Source: Streptomyces sp. BK340
Lineage (GTDB): Bacteria; Actinomycetota; Actinomycetes; Streptomycetales; Streptomycetaceae
DNA: 64,000 nt
NCBI RefSeq assembly: GCF_007827595.1
Contig: NZ_VISR01000028.1
Location: forward strand, 62,001 to 126,000
Reading direction: 5' to 3'
Part shown: positions 8,171-16,059 of the stretch, piece by piece
How the letters are laid out: each line of letters opens with the position of its first letter
How positions within the stretch are numbered: position 1 is the stretch's first letter
Program-made: the position numbers and the translations under genes
The notes under the pieces: model-generated
Databases searched by the model: none
What the model was told of the DNA's origin: nothing
Seen by the model: only the letters and a program-made list of their open reading frames with translations

Positions 8171-8788
8171 ATGGACGGACAGCTCATCGCCTTCACCGGG
8201 ATCGCCGCCGGACTCGTCGCCATGCCGGGCGCCGACTTCACGGTGGTCGTGCGCAACGCACTGGTCTCCCGCCGCGCCGGCGCGGTCTGCGGGCTCGGCA
8301 TCGCGGGCGGCCTTCTCGTGCACACCGCGCTGGCGGTGGCCGGAGTCGCGGCCGTGCTGGTGGCCGTCCCCGCGCTCTTCCGCGCGCTGCAGCTGCTGGG
8401 CGGCGTCTATGTGCTGCAGCTCGGCGTGCGGACCCTGTGGTCGCTGCGGCGGTCGGCCACCGATTCCGTCGAGGCGACACCGCCGGTCGGGCACCCGCTG
8501 CGGCAGGGCTTCGTCACCAACGTCCTCAACCCGAAGGCCTCACTGACCTTCCTCAGCCTGCTGCCCCAGTTCGTGCCGTCCGGCGGCTCCGCGCTTCCCA
8601 GGACGCTGCTGCTCGCGCTGATCGTCTGCACGCTGGCGCTGGCCTGGTTCCAGGTGGTGGCCCTGCTGGTGGACCGCCTCGGCCGGTGGCTGCGCCGGCC
8701 CCGGGCCGCCCGCATGCTGCGGACGGGCACCGGGGCGGCGCTCACGGTGCTGGGATCGGCCCTGCTGCTGGAGCCGCTCCTGCCCTGA
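8171..8788 (+). CDS. LysE/RhtB-family amino acid exporter
   Basis: An integral membrane protein of 205 residues with six hydrophobic segments. The family signature near the N-terminus (usually L-x-PGPD) appears as AMPGADF at about 18-24, and the central NVLNPKASLTFLS is the second conserved motif. ATG 8171 is preferred because it gives the usual short N-terminus; an upstream GTG at 8156 has a better-spaced GAAGG and would add five residues. It is paired with the divergent LysR regulator. The substrate (amino acid, homoserine lactone or similar) is unknown. It ends seven bases from the convergent NlpC/P60 gene. Confidence 0.88.
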   Translation: MDGQLIAFTGIAAGLVAMPGADFTVVVRNALVSRRAGAVCGLGIAGGLLVHTALAVAGVAAVLVAVPALFRALQLLGGVYVLQLGVRTLWSLRRSATDSVEATPPVGHPLRQGFVTNVLNPKASLTFLSLLPQFVPSGGSALPRTLLLALIVCTLALAWFQVVALLVDRLGRWLRRPRAARMLRTGTGAALTVLGSALLLEPLLP

Positions 8789-8790
8789 GC

Positions 8791-8808
8791 CAGGGTCAGC
8801 TGACCCTG
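8791..8808. terminator. 18-bp perfect palindrome between convergent genes
   Basis: CAGGGTCAG/CTGACCCTG is perfectly self-complementary and overlaps the stop codon of the NlpC/P60 gene, two bases beyond the exporter stop. It may act as a shared transcription stop, though there is no T-run. Confidence 0.35.
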
Positions 8809-9269
8809 CCGTACCAGACGCTCCTGGTCCAGATCTTCTCCAGCCGCACCACGGCCCCGGTCTTCGGCGCGTGCCAGATCTTGCCCTTACCGGCGTAGAT
8901 GCCGACGTGGTAGACGCTGGAACCCGAGTGGAAGAACACCAGGTCGCCGGCCCTGCGGTTGCCGGCCGAGATGTGATGCGTCTTGTTGTACTGCTGGGCG
9001 GCCGTGCGCGGCAGCTTCTTGCCCGCCTTCTTGAACGAGTAGAGGGTCAGCCCCGAGCAGTCGAAGCGGCGCGGCCCGGTGGCCCCCCATGCGTACGGGG
9101 CACCCTTCTTGGAGGCCGCGACCTGGAGTGCCTTCGCCGCCATGCCGGCGGCCGAGGCGTCGGTGGCGAGGCCCGGCACCACGATCGAGCCGCCCACGGC
9201 GGCGAGGGTGAGGGCCGAGGCCGTACCGGCCCGGGCCATGAGCGACGGGACACGATTGAGCGCAGTCAT
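8796..9269 (-). CDS. secreted NlpC/P60 cell-wall endopeptidase
   Basis: The protein has 157 residues from ATG 9269: a signal peptide up to about residue 40 (ATDASA), then an NlpC/P60 domain. The catalytic Cys71 is in FDCSGL, His121 in YHVGIYAG and the third polar residue is His133 in WHAP, so the papain-like triad is intact. Such enzymes cut gamma-D-Glu-diamino-acid or cross-bridge bonds in peptidoglycan. The frame stays open upstream, but that DNA is a cyclic-di-AMP riboswitch leader, which decides the start. Expression is therefore expected to fall when c-di-AMP is high. Confidence 0.93.
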   Translation of the reverse strand: MTALNRVPSLMARAGTASALTLAAVGGSIVVPGLATDASAAGMAAKALQVAASKKGAPYAWGATGPRRFDCSGLTLYSFKKAGKKLPRTAAQQYNKTHHISAGNRRAGDLVFFHSGSSVYHVGIYAGKGKIWHAPKTGAVVRLEKIWTRSVWYGRVS

Positions 9270-9279
9270 GCGCAACCCT

Positions 9280-9470
9280 TCGTCAGCCGCCTGTGAAGGA
9301 TGACCTGTCGGATTCGGGCTGGCGAAGTTGCCCGGCCGCGTTGCTGCGGCTTCACCCCAAGGGCTGCTCGGTGCGACCGCCCGTCTGTGCGACGAACGTC
9401 CGTTCCGGCGACCCGGCTTGCTTGGGTCCTCCACTCCTGCCGATCCACTCCTGTCGACCGGTCATCCGGG
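9280..9470 (-). promoter_or_regulatory. ydaO-yuaA (cyclic-di-AMP) riboswitch
   Basis: Reading the minus strand toward the NlpC/P60 gene, the leader contains the conserved blocks of this class in order: GGAGGACCCAAG near 9420-9432, CTTGGGGTGAAGCC near 9347-9361, and AGCCCGAATCCGACAG near 9305-9320 followed by CAGGCGGCTGACG just before the start. The class is an OFF switch that binds two c-di-AMP molecules, and in Streptomyces it precedes cell-wall hydrolase genes such as rpfA and NlpC/P60. The ends are approximate. Confidence 0.9.
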
Positions 9471-9838
9471 GCGGCGGCAGGACTCGGCGTCCGCCCGGAT
9501 CGCCCCGCCGCGGTGGCGGGGTCTTGTCGTCAGACAGGGATCTTCACTCACAGGAGTCGGAAAATCCCAATGGAATCGGGGATTTGTGGCGTTACTCACC
9601 ACTCACCCGTTCGGGTGGACGCTGCTGTGTTCGAGGCACCGTCAGATCCCGCGCGTAGCCCCGGACCTGGGAAGAAGCACTTTCCCGCCGACCTTGAACC
9701 GGCGTGCTGCGCAAGCCGGGAGACCCGGAAAAAGTTCGGAAGATACGCCGGCCGGGGGTACATCGTTCGGGCCGTTTCGTGTCCGGCTCCGACGGGTCCG
9801 TCGACGCGTTGGTCCGTCGGGCCGGTCGAGCGTCCGGA
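9471..9838. other. intergenic region without a recognisable gene
   Basis: This is promoter territory upstream of the riboswitch. It holds two short inverted repeats: AAATCCC (9562-9568) with GGGATTT (9579-9585), and CACCCG/CGGGTG (9604-9617). Open frames here encode only low-complexity arginine/proline-rich sequence and are rejected. The start of the NlpC/P60 transcript was not assigned. Confidence 0.5.
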
Positions 9839-10159
9839 TCAGCCCACGCAGTCCGGCGGGAGCACGACGCGAGCGGTGCGGCGCTCGCCGTCGAGCACCC
9901 TCAACGCCCGTGCCAGCGTGTCCCCATGCAGCTGCGTCTCGCCGCGCTGGTGCATGAGGGCGAGCGCGTCGCGCAGCTCGGACGCCTTGCGCACCAGGGC
10001 CTGCGCCGCGCGCAGCCCGCGGTAGGTGTCCCCGGACTGCGCCGGGTTGATCCGGCCCAGCAGGTCGACCGCCTCCAGGTAACAGTCGATCAACTCGCCC
10101 TCGGCGCGCGTCAGGGCGGGCAGCGGCGGAAGCTCCGGTGGCAGCATCGGCCGGGTCAC
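9839..10159 (-). CDS. small conserved protein co-transcribed with a clpP paralogue
   Basis: A 106-residue, alpha-helical, soluble protein with no signal peptide or membrane segment. It starts at a GTG whose last three bases overlap the clpP stop (GTGA), so it is translationally coupled to the ClpP-like gene. I do not recognise a named domain. The helical pattern (LTRAEGELIDCYLEAVDLLGR, LVRKASELRDALALMHQ) is compatible with a scaffold or adaptor. The tight coupling suggests it works with the ClpP-like protein; that is inference only. Confidence 0.75.
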   Translation of the reverse strand: MTRPMLPPELPPLPALTRAEGELIDCYLEAVDLLGRINPAQSGDTYRGLRAAQALVRKASELRDALALMHQRGETQLHGDTLARALRVLDGERRTARVVLPPDCVG

Positions 10160-10797
10160 CTCGCGTGCCGTGCGCCGGGGGTGCCCCTGCGGCTCGGGAC
10201 CACCCCGTCCACCAGGCCGTACGCCAGTGCGCCCGGCGCGTCCAGCACCAGTTCCCGCTCCAGGTCCTGGCGGACCTGTTCCAGGGTGCGCCCGGTGTGC
10301 AGGACCAGCATCTCCTCCATGAGGGTGCGCGTCCGGGCCAACTCGTCGGCCTCGATGACCAGGTCGCTCGGCTGCCCCTCGGCCGGTTCGGGCAGCGCGG
10401 GCTGTTCGAGCACCATGCGCGCGTTCGGCAGGGTGAACCGCTTCCCCGGGGTTCCTGCCGCGAGCAGTACCGCGGCGGCCGAGGCGGCCTGGCCCAGGCA
10501 GTAGGTCTCCACGTCGCAGGTGACGTACCGCATCGTGTCGTAGACCGCCGTCATCGCGCTGAACGAGCCGCCCGGGCAGTTGACGTACAGCGTGATGTCC
10601 CGGTCCGGGGCCGTGTGTTCGAGGTGCATGAACTGCGTGATGACGTCGGTCGCCGCTGTGTCGTCGAGCGGTGTCCCGAGGAAGACGACCCGGTTCTCGA
10701 ACAGCTTCGAGTAGGGGTCGAGCGTGCGGTGGCCCGTGCTCGTGCGCTCGGTGAACTCGGGCAGGACGTGACGGGCGGACAGTCGGGTCATGGGCAT
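10156..10797 (-). CDS. ClpP-family protein with degenerate catalytic triad
   Basis: The protein has 213 residues and aligns along its whole length with ClpP peptidase subunits (VNCPGGSFSAMTAVYDTM, GQAASAAAVLLAAG, GKRFTLPNAR, YGLVDGV). The nucleophile Ser106 is kept, but the catalytic His of the usual MIHQP motif is Glu131 (VLEQP), and the Asp of the ERDxF motif is Glu182 (ERELV). It probably lacks normal proteolytic activity and could be a structural or regulatory ring subunit. It lies upstream of a coupled small gene and is divergent, 80 bp apart, from a YefM/Phd antitoxin. Streptomyces carry several clpP paralogues. Confidence 0.9.
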   Translation of the reverse strand: MPMTRLSARHVLPEFTERTSTGHRTLDPYSKLFENRVVFLGTPLDDTAATDVITQFMHLEHTAPDRDITLYVNCPGGSFSAMTAVYDTMRYVTCDVETYCLGQAASAAAVLLAAGTPGKRFTLPNARMVLEQPALPEPAEGQPSDLVIEADELARTRTLMEEMLVLHTGRTLEQVRQDLERELVLDAPGALAYGLVDGVVPSRRGTPGARHAR

Positions 10798-10844
10798 ACC
10801 CCTTCGTCGCGACAGGGCCGGTGCGGCCTCGCTTCTGTAAAAAA

Positions 10845-10871
10845 TGTACAGGATGTACGTGACGTTAGAAT
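10845..10871 (+). promoter_or_regulatory. YefM-type operator and leaderless promoter of the antitoxin gene
   Basis: TGTACA at 10845-10850 is followed by TGTACG at 10854-10859, and GTACA-GGA-TGTAC forms a dyad. TGTACA is the known core of YefM operators. The -10 hexamer TAGAAT (10866-10871) ends six bases before ATG 10878, so transcription should begin at the start codon. The same 80 bp must also drive the divergent clpP-like operon. Confidence 0.6.
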
Positions 10872-10877
10872 GGGGGC

Positions 10878-11159
10878 ATGGCCTACGAGATTCCGGTGAC
10901 GCAAGCCAGGGCTGAGCTCGCCGACCTGATCAACCGGGTGGTGTACGGCGGTGAGCGCGTCGTCGTGACCCGGCACGGCAAGCCGTTGGTCGCGCTGGTC
11001 TCGGCCGCGGACCTGGAGCGGCTCGACGCCCTCGACGAGCCGGCCGAGGAGCAGCCGGCGGTCACCTCGGTGTCCCGTGTTCGAGAGGTCGAGCCCACGG
11101 CCCGGGAGCGGCAGCGCTTCGGGATCGCGGCCGAGCACCGGGGGCCCGGCGCCTCGTAG
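10878..11159 (+). CDS. type II antitoxin of the Phd/YefM family, orphan
   Basis: The protein has 93 residues. The N-terminal fold is visible as IPVTQARAELADLINRVVYGGERVVVTRHGKPLVALVS, with an acidic helical C-terminus (DALDEPAEEQP) of the kind that wraps a toxin. No RelE/YoeB/Doc-like toxin gene follows: the next frame is the urease promoter region. The protein may act as a stand-alone transcriptional regulator. It is divergent from the ClpP-like operon, and YefM-type operator sequence lies between them, so it could control both. Start ATG 10878 has no ribosome-binding site, consistent with a leaderless mRNA. Confidence 0.88.
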   Translation: MAYEIPVTQARAELADLINRVVYGGERVVVTRHGKPLVALVSAADLERLDALDEPAEEQPAVTSVSRVREVEPTARERQRFGIAAEHRGPGAS

Positions 11160-11189
11160 TCGGGTATGTGCGGGCCCATTGCGCAGTCA

Positions 11190-11282
11190 TGTGTTGATCA
11201 AGGTCTGGTTAACGTCGCTGAAACTCCGGCGAACTAGCCTGCCGATCCACGCCACCAGGGGTTTTTCTGCCTGTGTTGATCA
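11190..11282 (+). promoter_or_regulatory. urease upstream region: GlnR-like box and 11-bp direct repeat
   Basis: TTAAC-N6-GAAAC at 11209-11224 matches the Streptomyces GlnR half-site pair (gTnAC-n6-GaAAC) except for the first base. TGTGTTGATCA occurs exactly twice, at 11190-11200 and 11272-11282, flanking it. The region precedes the nitrogen-linked urease operon, a known GlnR target in S. coelicolor. Confidence 0.55.
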
Positions 11283-11339
11283 TGTTCGGGCGAATTTGTC
11301 TGTGTGTTACACCTATCCCCGTCGTGGTGGCTGCGGCAG

Positions 11340-11359
11340 CCGGACCCCGCACGGTCCGG
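11340..11359 (+). promoter_or_regulatory. stem-loop in the ureA leader
   Basis: CCGGACC (11340-11346) and GGTCCGG (11353-11359) are perfect 7-bp complements around a 6-base loop, ending 22 bases before the ureA start. It may be an mRNA hairpin or an operator. Confidence 0.4.
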
Positions 11360-11381
11360 AGCAAGGACTGTGAGGTGGGAC

Positions 11382-11684
<303 letters not shown>

Positions 11685-11694
11685 GGGGGCCGCG

Positions 11695-12006
11695 ATGATT
11701 CCCGGAGAGGTGCTTTTCGCGGACGGCCCCGTCGTCTGCAACGAAGGTCGCGAGGTCACCCGGCTGACCGTGCTCAACGCCGCCGACCGGCCCGTCCAGG
11801 TCGGCTCCCACTACCACTTCGCCGAGGCCAACCCCGGCCTGGAGTTCGACCGGGCCGCCGCCCACGGCAAGCGGCTGAACGTCGCCGCCGGCACCGCCGT
11901 ACGCTTCGAGCCCGGCATCCCGGTCGCCGTCGAGCTCGTGCCGATCGCCGGCGCCCGGATCGTGCCCGGACTGCGTGGCGAGACCGGAGGTGCCCTCGAT
12001 GTCTGA
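11695..12006 (+). CDS. ureB: urease subunit beta UreB
   Basis: The protein has 103 residues beginning IPGEVLFADGPVVCNEGRE, with the family-typical VGSHYHFAEANPGLEFDR and AAGTAVRFEPG segments. It packs against UreA and UreC in the (ABC)3 enzyme. It starts 10 bases after ureA and ends by overlapping the ureC start by eight bases, so the three structural genes are translated as a unit. UreA and UreB are separate polypeptides, as in Klebsiella and most actinobacteria. Confidence 0.96.
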   Translation: MIPGEVLFADGPVVCNEGREVTRLTVLNAADRPVQVGSHYHFAEANPGLEFDRAAAHGKRLNVAAGTAVRFEPGIPVAVELVPIAGARIVPGLRGETGGALDV

Positions 12007-13720
12007 GCTCTCCCGCGAGGCCTACGCCGACCTGTTCGGCCCCACCACCGGCGACCGTATCCGGCTCGCCGACACCGACCTGCTGATCGAGATCGAGGAG
12101 GACCGCTCCGGCGGCCCCGGACTCGCCGGTGACGAGGCGGTCTTCGGCGGTGGCAAGGTCATCCGCGAGTCCATGGGCCAGTCGCGTGCCACGCGCGCGG
12201 AAGGCACCCCGGACACGGTCGTCACCGGGGTCGTCATCGTCGACCACTGGGGGATCGTCAAGGCCGACGTCGGCATCCGCGACGGCCGGATCACCGGCAT
12301 CGGCAAGGCCGGCAACCCCGACACCATGGACGGCGTGCACCCCGACCTGGTGATCGGCCCCGAGACCGAGGTCATCGCCGGCAACGGACGGATCCTCACG
12401 GCCGGCGCCATCGACGCGCACGTCCACTTCATCTGCCCGCAGATCGCCGACGAGGCGCTCGCCTCCGGCATCACCACCCTGGTCGGCGGCGGCACCGGAC
12501 CGGCCGAGGGCTCCAAGGCGACCACCGTGACGCCCGGCCCCTGGCACCTGGCCCGGATGCTGGAGGCGATGGAGCAGTACCCGCTCAACATCGGCTTCCT
12601 CGGCAAGGGCAACACGGTCTCGCACGAGGCGATGCTCTCCCAGATCCGCGGCGGCGCCCTGGGTCTCAAGCTGCACGAGGACTGGGGGTCCACCCCGGCC
12701 GTCATCGACGCGGCCCTGACCGTCGCCGAGCGCACCGGCATCCAGGTCGCCATCCACACCGACACCCTCAACGAGGCCGGTTTCGTGGGCGACACCCTCG
12801 CCGCGATCGCCGGCCGGGGCATCCACGCGTACCACACCGAAGGCGCCGGCGGCGGGCACGCGCCGGACATCATGACCGTGGTCTCCGAGCCGCACGTGCT
12901 GCCCAGCTCGACCAACCCGACCCGGCCGTTCACCGTCAACACCGCCGAGGAGCACCTCGACATGCTGATGGTGTGCCACCACCTCAACCCGGCGGTCCCG
13001 GAGGACCTGGCCTTCGCCGAGTCCCGGATCCGGCCCTCGACCATCGGCGCCGAGGACATACTCCACGACCTCGGCGCGATCTCGATCATCTCCTCCGACT
13101 CCCAGGCCATGGGCCGGGTCGGCGAGGTCGTCCTGCGCACCTGGCAGACCGCGCACGTCATGAAGCGGCGTCAGGGCGCGCTGCCCGGCGACGGGCGGGC
13201 GGACAACCGGCGGGTACGGCGCTATGTCGCCAAGTACACGATCAACCCGGCGCTCGCCCAGGGCCTGGCCCGCGAGATCGGCTCCGTGGAGACCGGCAAG
13301 CTCGCCGACCTGGTGCTGTGGGAGCCCGCGTTCTTCGGGGTCAAGCCGCACCTCGTCATCAAGGGCGGCCAGATCGCGTACGCACAGATGGGTGATGCCA
13401 ACGCCTCCATCCCGACGCCGCAGCCGATCCTGCCCAGGCCGATGTACGGGGCGATCGGACGGGCGCCGGCCGCCAACTCGTTCAACTTCGTGGCCCCGGC
13501 GGCCGTCGAGGACGGGCTTCCGGAGCGGCTCCAGCTGGGCAAGCGCTTCGTCGCCATCGACTCGACGCGCGGGGTGACCAAGGCGGACATGCGGGAGAAC
13601 GACGCGCGTCCCCAGGTGCGGATCGACCCCGACAGCTTCGCCGTGCACATCGACGGCGAGCTGGTCGAGGCGGCTCCGGCGGCCGAACTGCCCATGGCCC
13701 AGCGCTACTTCCTCTTCTGA
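11999..13720 (+). CDS. ureC: urease subunit alpha UreC (catalytic)
   Basis: The protein has 573 residues. The bis-nickel site residues are in place: His141 and His143 (DAHVHF), the carbamylated Lys224 (GLKLHED), His253 (AIHTD) and His279 (AYHTEG). The mobile-flap cysteine is Cys326 in VCHHLN. ATG 11999 overlaps the ureB stop; an in-frame start eight codons earlier is less likely. The stop overlaps the ureF start by one base (TGATG). All active-site residues seen are canonical, so the enzyme should be functional when loaded with nickel by UreFGD. Confidence 0.98.
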   Translation: MSELSREAYADLFGPTTGDRIRLADTDLLIEIEEDRSGGPGLAGDEAVFGGGKVIRESMGQSRATRAEGTPDTVVTGVVIVDHWGIVKADVGIRDGRITGIGKAGNPDTMDGVHPDLVIGPETEVIAGNGRILTAGAIDAHVHFICPQIADEALASGITTLVGGGTGPAEGSKATTVTPGPWHLARMLEAMEQYPLNIGFLGKGNTVSHEAMLSQIRGGALGLKLHEDWGSTPAVIDAALTVAERTGIQVAIHTDTLNEAGFVGDTLAAIAGRGIHAYHTEGAGGGHAPDIMTVVSEPHVLPSSTNPTRPFTVNTAEEHLDMLMVCHHLNPAVPEDLAFAESRIRPSTIGAEDILHDLGAISIISSDSQAMGRVGEVVLRTWQTAHVMKRRQGALPGDGRADNRRVRRYVAKYTINPALAQGLAREIGSVETGKLADLVLWEPAFFGVKPHLVIKGGQIAYAQMGDANASIPTPQPILPRPMYGAIGRAPAANSFNFVAPAAVEDGLPERLQLGKRFVAIDSTRGVTKADMRENDARPQVRIDPDSFAVHIDGELVEAAPAAELPMAQRYFLF

Positions 13721-14394
13721 TGTCCAGGGCAGCACTGCTCGTCCTGGCCGACGGCCGCTTCCCCGCCGGAGGGCACGCGCACTCCGGCGGGGCGGAGGCC
13801 GCCGTCAAGGCGGGACGGATCACCTCCGCGGCGGGCCTGGAGGACTTCTGCCGCGGGCGGCTGCACACCGCCGGCCTGGTCGCGGGCGCGCTGGCGGCCG
13901 CCGCCGTCCTGGGCGTCGAGCCCCGGGAGCTGGACGCGGCCGCGGACGCCCGCACCCCCTCGCCCGCGCTGCGGCTCGCCGCGCGCAGGCTCGGCCGGCA
14001 GTTGATGCGGGCCGCGCGAGCGAGCTGGCCTTCCGCGGAACTCGACGCGCTGGCGCAGGAGTTCCCCAAGGGCGCCCATCAGCCGGTCGTGCTCGGAGTC
14101 GCGGGGCGGGCAGCCGGTCTCGGCCCCATGGACGCGGCGTACTGCGCGGCCTACGAGAGCGTGAGCGGGCCGGCGACGGCCACGGTCCGTCTGCTGAGCC
14201 TCGACCCGTTCGACGCGACGGGAATTCTGGCCCGGTTGGCCCCGGAGCTGGACCGCGTCGCGGACGCGGCGGTGGAGGCGGCGCGCAGGGTGACCGACGA
14301 GGGAGTCGATGCGCTGCCCGCCGCGTCCGGGCCCCTGCTGGAGGTCGGTGCGCAGTGGCACGCGACCTGGCCCGTGCGCCTGTTCGCGTCATAG
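13720..14394 (+). CDS. ureF: urease accessory protein UreF
   Basis: The protein has 224 residues and is all-helical, with the characteristic LADGRFPAGGHAHSGG start and QEFPKGAHQPVVLG in the middle. UreF links UreD to the UreG GTPase during nickel insertion. Its ATG shares a base with the ureC stop. After it comes an 87-bp gap with a strong 10-bp stem-loop before ureG, the only sizeable gap in the operon. It is alanine-rich, as actinobacterial UreF proteins are. Confidence 0.93.
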   Translation: MSRAALLVLADGRFPAGGHAHSGGAEAAVKAGRITSAAGLEDFCRGRLHTAGLVAGALAAAAVLGVEPRELDAAADARTPSPALRLAARRLGRQLMRAARASWPSAELDALAQEFPKGAHQPVVLGVAGRAAGLGPMDAAYCAAYESVSGPATATVRLLSLDPFDATGILARLAPELDRVADAAVEAARRVTDEGVDALPAASGPLLEVGAQWHATWPVRLFAS

Positions 14395-14414
14395 ATCTCC
14401 GCACCTCACCGCAC

Positions 14415-14435
14415 CCGCCCGACCCGGTCGGGCGG
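14415..14435 (+). other. 10-bp inverted repeat between ureF and ureG
   Basis: CCGCCCGACC and GGTCGGGCGG flank a single C. As RNA this is a very stable hairpin in the only long gap of the urease operon. No T-run follows, so it more likely dampens read-through or stabilises a processed mRNA end than fully terminates. Confidence 0.5.
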
Positions 14436-14481
14436 CGAGTGGCCGACCCCACACGAAGCCTCTCAACCATTGGAGCCGTAC

Positions 14482-15155
<674 letters not shown>

Positions 15156-15159
<4 letters not shown>

Positions 15160-15914
15160 CGGCGACCGGCGTCCGGGCGAACGCCCGGATCGTCGCCCGC
15201 GCCGACGGGCGCGGCGGTACGGCGCTGCCCGTGCTGGACGGCGAGGGCCCGCTGGCGCTGCGCCGCACCCGGGCGAGCGGCGGCGAGGCACGGGTGATGG
15301 TCGTCGGCGCGATGAGCGGCCCGCTCGGCGGGGACCGCTTCGCGCTGGAGGCGCGGGTGGAGGAGGGTGCCCGGCTGCACGTCGGCTCGGCCGCCGCCAC
15401 CATCGCTCTCCCGGGTCAGGGCAAGGGCGAGGCCCGCTACGGCGTACGGCTGGACGTGGCCGACGGCGGCGAGCTGCGCTGGCTGCCCGAGCAGCTGATC
15501 TCGGCCGGCGGCAGCGACCTGTACGTCACCACGCGGGCCGAACTCGCCGCCGGGGCACGGCTCGTGCTGCGCGAGGAGCAGGTGCTCGGCCGGGTCGGAG
15601 AGGCACCGGGGCGGCTCACCAGTCGGCTCACGGTGCGCGTCGCCGGCCGGACCGTGCTGGACCAGGAGCTGTCCTGCGGACCCGGCGCGCCGGGCGGCTG
15701 GGACGGGCCCGCCGTGCTCGCCGGACACCGGTCGGTGGGCCAACTCGTCGTCGTACGGCCTGAGTTCGCCGAGCAGCCGGCTGCGGCGCGGATGCTGGGG
15801 GAGTGCGCCGCACTGGTTCCGCTGGCGGGACCCGCCGTACTCGTCAGCGCCGTGGCCCCGGACGCGCTGGGGCTGCGGCGGCTGCTGGACGAGGCCCTGA
15901 CCCTGCTGGCCTGA
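15156..15914 (+). CDS. ureD: urease accessory protein UreD (UreH)
   Basis: The protein has 252 residues from ATG 15156, which overlaps the ureG stop (ATGA). Beta-rich, with the family-typical LHVGSAAATIALPG, LRWLPEQLI and REEQVLGRVGE segments; conservation in UreD is generally weak. UreD binds apo-urease and recruits UreF and UreG. Last gene of the operon. No ureE and no nickel permease gene are seen in the window, so nickel uptake must be encoded elsewhere. Confidence 0.92.
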
Positions 15915-16059
15915 AAGGCACGCGTTCCGCTCAGCGGGACGTGATCGTCCGTTTATCGGATTGGTAAAGAAACGTCTGCGCCCCCTGTTCTCAGAGGGCT
16001 CACAGCGGAGAGGATCCCCGCCTGACCACTCGTACAACTCTGTTGGGGGAGGGGCCCAC

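Noticed and set aside
9293..10504. plus-strand frames over the riboswitch and clpP-like genes
   Set aside because: They cover a structured RNA leader and antisense DNA, and have no conserved character.
11160..11381. search for a toxin partner of the YefM/Phd antitoxin
   Set aside because: No RelE/YoeB/Doc-like frame with a start exists between the antitoxin and ureA, nor on the opposite strand.
11774..13735. 653-residue open frame antisense to ureC
   Set aside because: Complete UreC with all nickel ligands lies on the other strand; the antisense product has no domain-like pattern.
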